From Fagopyrum homotropicum (Eukaryota > Streptophyta > Magnoliopsida > Caryophyllales > Polygonaceae): a DNA stretch of 64,000 nt. The notes beneath the pieces were generated by a model, which saw only the letters and a program-made list of their open reading frames with translations, was not told the origin of the DNA and made no database searches. The translations under genes were made by a program, and so were the position numbers. The stretch covers positions 157,218,409-157,282,408 of the forward strand of contig BSWB01000002.1 of assembly GCA_033239125.1 (NCBI GenBank), read 5' to 3'. Numbering within the stretch: the stretch's first letter is position 1; every line of letters begins with the position of its first letter. Of this stretch, positions 56,400 through 64,000 are shown piece by piece.

Positions 56400-58963
56400 T
56401 ACAGGCTTTTTGTCTTCCGCTTTGTCCTCGGTTGAGGCTTCTCTCCATATCAAAACCTAGCCTCGACCGACTGCAGAGGAAGAAGAGGCAATCGTCTCTT
56501 TCACGGCCTTCAAATCGCCACCACAGGCTCTTCCATCATCAACCCGACGACACCGGATTCCAGCCTCGCTGTCAGAGGCTTCTTCTCGCGGAACCGGATT
56601 TGCCTTCTCCCTCTGCCATAGTCCGTATTCGCCAGGTACTTTGCTTTGCCTTTCTCTTCTGGATTCCGTCAATGTAAAGTCATGTCCTTCTTCCTCGGGT
56701 AGGATCGACTCCATCTGAACCGACTCAGGCCTTTGGGGAAGCTTTTCAAGCTCCTATCTCCTTTCTTTCTCCATTTTACCATCCCAAGCTATGTATTTGT
56801 GACAGTTTATTTTCTAGGGTTTCATATTTTACTTTAAATTTTCATCTCCTCTACTTTCTTTGATTACGGCTTCTCCCTTTCGACTCTTGGAGCTTTGGAC
56901 TCTTCAGCCACTTCATACTTTTCGATGGAGCATCAATCATGTAAATACCTTTGATTTAGCTGGATGTTGAAGCATCAATCGTATATGATGCTTTGGTTTA
57001 AACTTCGGGATTCTACGATATTGGTATGGGTCTTTATGATATCTAATTATATTACTTATTTTACATGAGTAGAAAATTCTCAAGAATTTTATGTCCCTAA
57101 AGGTATTGAAGTTGGATTGGAATTTATGACATTAGGTCAGGTGGACGGACCAAGTCAATATAACCCAAGAGTAGTTTATTCAACCTTATTCAAGACTCGT
57201 GATCAAGGCTGCAAGCCTACAACATGGTGTAGAGTAGGGAAATTTTACTTGATTTAATCTTTTTAAATGCATTTTTAGTTACTGGATGAATATGCCATTT
57301 TTTATACCCTAAGTAGGGAAATGAATTTTAGCATGAATGAAAACATCTTGTTTGATTGCCTACTTTTTTTGTTTGGGTAGTACTTTGTCAATGAAGTTTG
57401 TTTCTGTAGGCTTTGTGTTATTTATTATACGGTATTTGACTTGTTTGATCCATGTATTTGACTATCTGCGCACATTCACACTTCTTGTTATAGGAGGTAA
57501 GTCCACAACAGACAATCGTCAGATTCTTCAGACTAAGGTGAACATATATAAATCACACAAAGTGATTGAACCAAACATATTGCGGGGCTATTCATGTAAT
57601 TTGAAGTTCAATGGTATGTCTGCTTGGCTTTTAAACTTTCTTAGTTTGGATATCAATATATTCCTTGCTCTTGAGATGAGTGATGTCAAACAATTGATCT
57701 ACTAAAGCAAGATAATTTTACTTCTATGGAAAAACAAAATGATGGAACCTTATATTTTATATGTTGCAGGTACGGTATTTGCTTGTTTTCTAACTTATTG
57801 CATTTTATTTCATTGAGTCATTGGTTTTATGCATTCAAGGAGTGTTAAGATAGTGTTTGACTCTCATTATTGGAGCCGTGAGTCTTTTAGGGATAAAAAA
57901 TGGATAGAATCCTCCGTTCAATAAAATTTCGTTGGGTTTACAAATGCTCTTGTTATATATTTGTTATCACGTAATGCTCAATTATTTTCGGTGCTTTTTA
58001 AAATTTGGGGACCATTAATCATCCTACTTGGGTTTATATGAAAGTTGTTTCCTTGTCACATTTGTTTTATATAGAGGTGTTGGATATGCTAATCTACATG
58101 GTTGTACAGTTAATTGAAAAGGTTAAGAATCATGACTCACTGTTTCTAAAGAACCCTCGCATGTTATTTGTGTAAGAGTTGATATTTGAATTCTAATGGG
58201 AAATATATTTTGTTTCATAGCTTCAAGACTAAGTTGTACAGTTAATTGAACATTGGAATCTAATGATACCCCATACGAAGAGCATCTTCAATTTGAATTT
58301 GTAATGTGTAACATTTCAGCCACAATGGATGAAGTGACAATTCATGGGGCTCTTGCCCATTATTTAATAGAGCAGGTAACCTTGTCCCTGATTGAGAGTT
58401 ATTTGATATGAAGTCTTTGATTTGTTAGCCTATTTCCATATCAGTATCAATGTTGTTTACAACAATATCGTAGCACCCTATCTTGTACTTCATTTGTGTT
58501 AATATTGCAACCATTATAAGGGTTACATTTTAAAATTTTAAGTTCCATATTTGGAGTTCCTATTAACGAAACTTACAATTTTTGATGCAAGGATGGGCTT
58601 CAATATTTGAAACAATACTCTTTTCCTCAGCTAGAATTTATTTGCTATATGAGCTGGTTCATCTTCACTTGGACTCTCTCTAGATATGCGAATGGTATAT
58701 TCTCTAGATTTACTTTCTCTTTGTTACAAGAGCACATTTGAAGAGCAACATAAACAACTACTAAACGGGAACAAATCAATTGAATGGGAGCAAGTCAATT
58801 GAAGAGCGATTCCTACCATAACTTTCTTGTACATATGCTAACATTAGTTTACCATATTTATTCCAATGTAATAGTTAATTTGTTCGATGGTTTCCAATTT
58901 ATTGTACGGTTTAAAGTCATGTCGCCCGTGCTACGCACACACACGACCAGACTAGTATATATA
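56400..58963 (+). other. Interior with exon-like segments of unknown origin
   Basis: 56400-56680 has a GC-richer, 5'-UTR-like stretch with an ORF at 56432-56677. 57075-57240 reads SQEFYVPKGIEVGLEFMTLG; 57499-57620 reads STTDNRQILQTKVNIYKSHK then ILRGYSCNLKFNGM; 58327-58377 reads MDEVTIHGALAHYLIEQ followed by GTAACC, a possible donor site. Splice-like AG/GT borders around these suggest exons of one or more captured or decayed host genes. I could not identify any of them. Confidence 0.35.
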
Positions 58964-59039
58964 GGGAGAATTTGATATACTAGGCCTTTTTAAAAATATG
59001 ATTTAGTAAATGTACCCCATAATTTTTTACCACTTTCAT

Positions 59040-59300
59040 TTAACGGTAGGTAAAAATAATTAACTTTTCTCATACCAGAACATTTTCATACCAGAAAATA
59101 TTTTCATACCAGAATTTATCATACAAGAATTTATCATACCAGAATTTATCTTACCATAATTTATTACCAGAATTTCAACCATAGATTTTCATACCAGAAT
59201 TTTTTTCTACAAAAATTACATACCAGAATTTTTTTCTATCAATATTACATACTAGAATTTGAAAAACTCACATAACTTCATAATTGATTATTCTGGCATG
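59040..59300 (+). repeat. ATACCAGAATTT-type minisatellite, copy 2
   Basis: About fifteen copies of CATACCAGAATTT(AT) with variants, just inside the left MULE end. Inverted relative to 34420-34565, consistent with the opposite orientation of copy A. Confidence 0.85.
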
Positions 59301-59521
59301 AAAAAATTCATACCAGATCAATATCAAAACAAGATATACTGCATGTTTAACAAGTCCATCATTGATACATAAAAATGAGAAGATGTTTACAACATGAATA
59401 CATTATAGATAAAAAGTTCATCTTCTTCTATTTCAGTGCACTGATAAGTCCATCAGTGAATTTCTGGTATAAAAATATTTTAATACCAGAAAAATATTTC
59501 ACACCAGAGTTTCAATGACTT

Positions 59522-59671
59522 TCACATTTTCACGTGAAGGGTCGTCGGTTCTGCAAGTTGGACACCCAAGAAGCCTATGGCTGAGAAGGGCCCGGTGGTT
59601 TCGTTTTCCATCATCCTGTCAACTAGGTGAGAGCCAATGAATCCAGCTCCTCCAGTAACCAAAGTTCTCAT
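59522..59671 (-). pseudogene. UDP-glucuronate decarboxylase (UXS)-like N-terminal fragment
   Basis: The minus-strand ORF of 49 codons from the ATG at 59671 reads MRTLVTGGAGFIGSHLVDRM then MENE, matching the Rossmann nucleotide-binding start of cytosolic UXS/SDR epimerase proteins (GxxGxxG dinucleotide-binding motif), which make UDP-xylose for cell walls. After MENE the match ends (TTGPFSAIGFLGVQ...), and the ORF stops at 59522. So about 24 residues of the host protein are present, joined to unrelated sequence inside a MULE; it cannot be an enzyme. It may still be transcribed from captured 5' sequence on the minus strand. Confidence 0.75.
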
Positions 59672-60727
59672 CTTTGACTTTTGAAATCAAAAATCAAAAA
59701 TATCAATTTATAAGCATTATAGTTAAAAAGAGGAATGTAGGATCTTCTCATCTATCTGCGGGCTTTAGTTACCTGACAAAATTTAGAATTCCACAAAGGC
59801 GATGGTGCAGGAGGCGTCTTTGTGGTGGAATGATGCTCACCATTAGACGGCATATCTCAGATCTTGCGAAACTCAAACAACTGAAATGAAATTACAAACA
59901 GACAGATATCGAAATTTCAAAACCAAAATATGGTCCTGCTCTTCAACTTCAAGGGTAATAAGCAACAACCCTAGCTTTGACTGCGAGTTTACCGACTGCG
60001 AGTTTACCGAATTCTGATTGAACTCTAGATCGGAAGGGAAGATAGCGGCGGAGATTTTCAGCGATGAAGAAAATTTCTGAGAGAAGTAGTTGGAAGAAAG
60101 GGAAGGGAAGGGAAGATAGCGGCGGCACTTCTGATTGAACTCCAGATCGGCGATGAAGAGAAGAACGAAGGAGATTTTCAGCGATGAAGAAAAGAGCGAA
60201 GGGGCTTTTTGGGTTAGGGTTTTTGATTTCACGGTAAAAAAAAAGGGAACGGGGTACAATTACTAAATTATAAACTGGTTTTAGCCTAGTTACTAGTTAT
60301 AAATAAAAAAAAAAGCCTACTTACCCAATTAGCCCGTATATATATATACACACAAACGTTTATATGTTTATTATAGCAATCCTATTGTAACAAAATATAA
60401 GGTGATAGTAACACTTTGAATTAAGGTAACATATTTATTAAATGTAAAAATAATTGTAATATATATAATAAAATTTATAAAAGGTAACATTTTTTTTGTT
60501 AAATGTAACAGTTACATCAAAAAATAATTGTGTCATGCATTACTTTTTTTTTTTTGTGGAATATGTCATGCATTACTTAAATCATATTATATTCTTATTG
60601 ACTTTGATATCGTCTATTTATATGAAGTTTCTTTTCATAATAGTTTCTCTTCAATTTCATAAGTTGTTTTTATTGATTCGAAGTAGTTTTTAATGAATAA
60701 AAAGGTAATAATGACTCCTAATTTCGG

Positions 60728-61150
60728 AATTGACCATTCTAGCCTTTAACCTACTTATATATACTCGCAGCAGTCATCTCTAATTTAAGAATTGACCATT
60801 CTAGCCTTTAACCTACCTATATATACTCGCAGCAGCCATCTATTTTCTTTAACCCTCAATTTTCTCCGATCTTCTCTTCCTGTTTCAAATCTACTAAGAA
60901 GAAGACTCCTCTCTTCCTGTTTCGACCTAACTAAGAAGACGAACAAAGAGCAGAATCTACCTATATATACTCTGCGTATCTCATTCCCAACAAAGTCCAT
61001 TCTTCTCTAACATCATCCTCGCAGCAGTCATCTCTTTTCTTTAACCCTCAATTTTCTCCGATCTTCTCTTCCTGTTTCAAATCTACTAAGAAGAAGACAC
61101 CTCTCTTCCTGTTTCGACCCAACTAAGAATAAGACCAAGGAGCAGAATCG
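60728..61150 (+). repeat. Duplicated promoter/leader-like segments
   Basis: GAATTGACCATTCTAGCCTT followed by TATATATACTCGCAGCAG occurs at 60728 and 60788; CGCAGCAGYCATCT continuing through CAATTTTCTCCGATCTTCTC to AAATCTACTAAGAAGAAGAC occurs at 60827 and 61019, and CTCTCTTCCTGTTTCGAC also twice. TATATATAC followed by pyrimidine-rich sequence looks like a core promoter and leader copied in tandem. No coding sequence follows in frame. Confidence 0.8.
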
Positions 61151-61399
61151 GAGTTTCTACTCAATCGACGACGATGAGATCGTCAAAGCTCAACGCCGGC
61201 CAAATTCACCTATATGTCCATTGTTATTATCTGAGCTCCACCGCAATATGGTAACTGCTGAATATATACTCTGAATCTATAAATATCTTTATCTTTGTAG
61301 TTATTTTTGAATCTAATACACTGTTTTTGCTATACTTTTAGGTTTTTGCAGATCTGGTATAATGGATCTGGCTTAATAATGAATAAAATCAAGGATCAA

Positions 61400-61911
61400 T
61401 GGATCGTTGAAGTCTAGGTTTGCTGCAGCAACTTGATTGTTCAAAAAAAACAGCAATGAACTCCTTAGCATAATGTGCTAACCTACGCAGAGGATTTCTA
61501 TAATGTGAATCTTTGCTGCACTGCGAGTTAGCTTTGAGATTGTCCTCTTTGAAAAGAAATTGGAGAGCTTCTTGAATGGGCATGCAACAAGATAGAAAAG
61601 CTAAGTTTTAGCACATTAGCAAATTTTTTACTAATGAGAGCTCTATAAATATGAGTTCTTGTACCAGCCAAGGAGCATATGTCTGGTTTCTATCACCATA
61701 ACGAGAAAAATTCGAGCTCTTTTACCCTCCAAGCGAGCCTGGAGGCCATTAACAAAACAATGAGTCAATCTCTGGTTTTCATCACCAAAAGGAGAAGAAT
61801 CTGAGTTCTTGTACCAGCCAAACGAGTCTTGAGCCCATTAGCAAAACAATGAGTCAATCTCTGATTTCTATCACCATAAGGAGAAGAAGTTGCACGTTGG
61901 CTGTCTTCCAT
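61400..61911 (-). pseudogene. GRAS-family (LISCL-type) gene fragment with internal triplication
   Basis: GRAS proteins are plant transcriptional regulators. On the minus strand: ATSSPYGDRNQRLTHCFANG and LKTRLAGTRTQI (61890-61800), then a repeat SSPFGDENQRLTHCFVNGLQ and ARLEGKRARI (61799-61710), a shortened third repeat with WYKNSYL/THIYRALISKKFANVLK (61709-61600), and CPFKKLSNFFSKRTISKLTR with SAAKIHIIEIL (61570-61500). This is the start of the GRAS domain ('SS.YGD.NQRLAHYFANGLEARLAGTGTQIY..L.SK..SA...LKAY......CPFK..SNFF.N.TI') with a ~90-bp unit present three times. Frames shift between units and stops follow, so it is a pseudogene fragment. Confidence 0.8.
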
Positions 61912-61939
61912 CGTACACTTCTAATGAGAAGGGTTATGA

Positions 61940-62034
61940 AATTTTTTTATATAATGTGTATGCAATATCTTGGATATTGATTATGTAGTTCATTTTTATA
62001 TAACGTGTATGCAATATCTTGGATATTGATTATG
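61940..62034 (+). repeat. Two tandem ~45-bp copies
   Basis: TTTTATATAAYGTGTATGCA followed by ATATCTTGGATATTGATTAT occurs at about 61947 and 61995, separated by GTAGTTCA-type sequence. Confidence 0.9.
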
Positions 62035-63465
62035 GAGTAGGACTGTTGTAATGCTCAATTGCTTTGATATCTAAAAAGTTCAGTTGCACCAAATTGTCAT
62101 CTGCCGACTGTTATCACATAAGCTGAAATGCTTTGATGGTGTGCAATCATCTTATGGACATCAGTGTTGTAGAATTATGTTAGGGTTTCTTGTCAGGCCT
62201 CTCTAAAACCAAGAAAATGACAAGTATTCAGTTGTTCATACTATTGTTTTAGATCCATGTTTCTATCTATGCTTTATAATGATCAAGACTGATAAAACCA
62301 TGAAAGCTAAGCTCCTTAATTGCTTTGACTAAGACCAAAACGTGCATCCATGGCCATGGCTCTCAAGCTAATCACAATTGTGATATGGATAGTAATTGGA
62401 CTTGTTTTGATTAACATATTTTTTCAGACGCAGTCGGTTGTCGTTATACCAATGGTGCTTCACATAGGAGAGGTTTTTGCTATACTTTTAGTTGATGTTG
62501 GTTTCTTCGGGAAAACTTGGAAAGTATAAGTGGAGTGGTTTACAACAAACTCATGTTATGGTCCACAATAATTTTACAGCAACTTACCTAAAATTCGATA
62601 GAAAATAATTGACTGACTAGTTATAAACCACCAGTTACCCAGTCCAAATCTTCTTTCCCAATTTGTATCTCATTCCCTGTTCCTCTATTCTAATTGGTCC
62701 ATGTGGCAGAAATAATTTTTATAAAGCTGTTGAATTATGGGTTCGGTTCAAAAGGATATAAAATTGAGTTCGGTTCTTATTTAATAGAATACCAAACCGG
62801 TCTAGAGTTATAACTATCCCCACAACGAAGAACGTCGATTAGAATTCTCCCGCTCCTAATCGTCACCGCTGCAAAAGAGAAATCCTTCTTCTTTTGGTAT
62901 TCATCGTCTATTAGATTTCTCCTGCTATAAGTCGACGCAAGGTAACCTCTTCAAGTCTATAATATGAAACTCTCCCTTTACCGTCTTCATTCTTCTCCTT
63001 TCTAAAAAAAAAGAACGTGCCTTGGCTATTTGAAAAATGAAAAGTCCCTTATGAATTTAGGAATCAATTCGATGAGTTGATACCGTCATACCAACAAAAT
63101 TTTTTTTAAATCATCTTGTGAGTGAATCTGATTGACTAAGTTTTGATGTTAATTAGAATTACGAAAACAAACAAAACCAACACGGATAGTTATGAGTCCT
63201 AGGATGATATTGCTGAATTTTGAACTGTTGAAAGTGAATCTCTGACATTGATGGATTGACTGAATTTTAATAACAAGTCGTGCATACAATAAGTAATATA
63301 TTATTGACTAAATTTTGAACTCTTGAAAGTGAAACTTGATGTTAATGAATTTTGGTAATTCAACAACACAAAAAGACTGGATTTTGGTCATTTGTAATAT
63401 GAAACTATTACTTATATTGTTTCTAGAGTAGTCTTTGTAGTTGTTTGATATATTTTGTTAAGGTT
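62035..63465. other. Non-coding stretch, probably including the FAR1-like gene's 5' region
   Basis: No recognisable protein. 62820-62960 looks like a spliced leader (TCTCCCGCTCCTAATCGTC...GACGCAAGGTAACC, with CAAG|GTAACC as a possible donor). 63285-63460 is AT-rich with ACTGAATTTTGAACT-type phrases repeated at 63215 and 63308, ending in TTTTGTTAAG|GTT before the ATG. Confidence 0.4.
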
Positions 63466-64000
63466 ATGGATGCGTCTATACAAGATGGACAAGCACGTAG
63501 ACGTTTGGAGTTTGAGGAGGATAGTGATGCTACGAGTTTTTGCATAGATGATGAAAGTGAAAAATTCATTACATGCCAAGATATCTAAAAATATGGTACT
63601 AAGGATCGGAATGGAATTTGAAACTGAAGAGGCAACTTATCAGTTTTACAACGCATATGCAATGGAACTTGGATTCTCGGTTAGAAGAAGTCACATAAGC
63701 TTAAAGAAATCTTGGTGGATAGGACATTTGTGAGGGTAAAAGGGGATGAGATAAACGGGATGATGCTTAAAAATCTCATCGTCCGGAAACAAGGTTTAGA
63801 TGTTCGGCTATGTTAAAGATTAATTGTCGTTATACCTTCAAGTTCACAGTTGAAAACTTTATTGCTGAGCATAATCACTTATTGGCAAGCCCGAGTAAGG
63901 CTCATTTATTTAGATCACACCGAAAAGTCTCAATATCTCAAGCAATAGAAGTAGAAATGGTTGATGGATCAGGTATTGCACCCAAAACTACATTTGAGCT
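63466..64000 (+). pseudogene. FAR1/FHY3-related gene, N-terminal part, frameshifted; runs off the right edge
   Basis: FAR1-type proteins derive from MULE transposases and bind DNA. The ATG at 63466 gives MDASIQDGQARRRLEFEEDS and an acidic stretch, with a TAA at 63586-63588. The FAR1 DNA-binding domain follows in other frames: RIGMEFETEEATYQFYNAYA and MELGFSVRRSHISLKK (63604-63705), a disrupted middle, then HRPETRFRCSAMLKINCRYT and FKFTVENFIAEHNHLLASPS (63778-63900) and SKAHLFRSHRKVSIS. The FYN.YA...GF..R and N..AEHNH.L signatures are clear. At least three frame changes indicate a pseudogene unless introns or assembly errors explain them. A MULE-borne origin is also possible. Confidence 0.82.

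Larger units (their letters stand above)
58964..60335. mobile_element. MULE (copy B) carrying a host gene fragment
   Basis: Terminal repeats: left GGGAGAATTTGATATACTAGG, right (reverse complement) GGGCTAATTGGGTAAGTAGGC; both continue to an ATTTAGTAA.TGTACCCC phrase about 50-85 bp inside. A 9-bp direct repeat GTATATATA flanks it (58955-58963, 60336-60344), the target length of Mutator elements, although its TA-rich sequence makes chance matching easier. There is no transposase. Inside lie the ATACCAGAA minisatellite, a UDP-glucuronate decarboxylase fragment (minus) and a duplicated GATYTTCAGCGATGAAGAAAA segment (60052-60195). Confidence 0.7.
56146..60530. mobile_element. Possible CACTA-like element with GTAACA subterminal repeats
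   Basis: The left end reads CACTACTACATTTCTTGCCC, followed by about ten GTAACA/TGTTAC hexamers in 200 bp. A second GTAACA cluster is at 60395-60515. CACTA (En/Spm) elements have CACTA ends and subterminal repeats like this. The matching right end (TAGTG) was not found and no transposase was recognised, so the right limit is a guess. A MULE (58964-60335) sits immediately inside the right cluster. Confidence 0.4.

Overview
This window is nuclear DNA from a eudicot plant, in a gene-poor, transposon-dense region. The evidence is spliced plant genes and gene fragments (a major-latex-protein gene, and pieces of arginine decarboxylase, UDP-glucuronate decarboxylase, GRAS, PPR and FAR1-like genes) set among plant Ty3/gypsy, Ty1/copia, L1-type LINE, Mutator-like, TRIM and MITE elements. 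I cannot name the species. No rRNA, tRNA gene, CRISPR array or organelle insert was seen.

Layout. 1-10050 is a stack of nested insertions. A decayed copy of an MLP gene (3' end at 9262-9343) adjoins a copia element (7450-9255). That copia is interrupted by an Athila-type LTR (only its 3' part is in the window, 6953-7449). The LTR is interrupted by an Athila-type element on the minus strand (1-6952, running off the left edge), and that element's 5' LTR carries a complete solo LTR of a second family (3400-5227, target duplication CCTAG). 10100-11700 holds tandem repeats, a Harbinger-like MITE containing a TRIM, and long TA tracts. 12985-15250 carries remnants of a Mutator-like transposase, an OTU-like protease domain and, on the opposite strand, what looks like a plant-mobile-domain (PMD) protein. 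15250-19800 is mostly AT-rich debris. 19817-26757 is a minus-strand copia element broken by a foldback DNA element, a solo gypsy LTR and a 5'-truncated LINE. 28000-31500 contains the one gene that looks intact, a two-exon MLP/Bet v 1-family gene (30096-30648), preceded by a TRIM remnant. 33224-34785 is a probable gene-fragment-carrying MULE with an arginine decarboxylase piece.

34972-41404 is a complete, young, non-autonomous Athila-type element: two 1.77-kb LTRs differing at roughly two dozen positions, TATAC target duplication, tRNA-Asp primer site, and two ORFs but no protease or reverse transcriptase. Its LTRs belong to the same family as the coding element at 1-6952, so the two look like a dependent element and its possible helper. 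41600-48460 holds more LTR-element remains. 48500-54235 is a nearly full-length but inactivated L1-type LINE on the minus strand. 56146-60530 is a possible CACTA-like element containing a second MULE (58964-60335, 9-bp target duplication) that carries a UDP-glucuronate decarboxylase fragment. The right end has a GRAS pseudogene with internal repeats and a frameshifted FAR1-like gene.

Most interesting signals. (1) Two otherwise different Athila-type LTR families share four copies of a GAGACTTACCCGGTAA-like motif, whose core is palindromic, at nearly the same spacing. (2) Each of several unrelated LTR families carries its own dispersed, family-specific palindrome (ACCTCGGTCGAGGT, CCACGGCCGTGG, TCAAGGCCCTTGA). 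(3) There is an autonomous/non-autonomous Athila pair with an unrecognised acidic ORF. (4) Two MULE copies share an ATACCAGAA minisatellite but carry different host gene fragments. All family assignments are from reading translations by eye; no database search was run.
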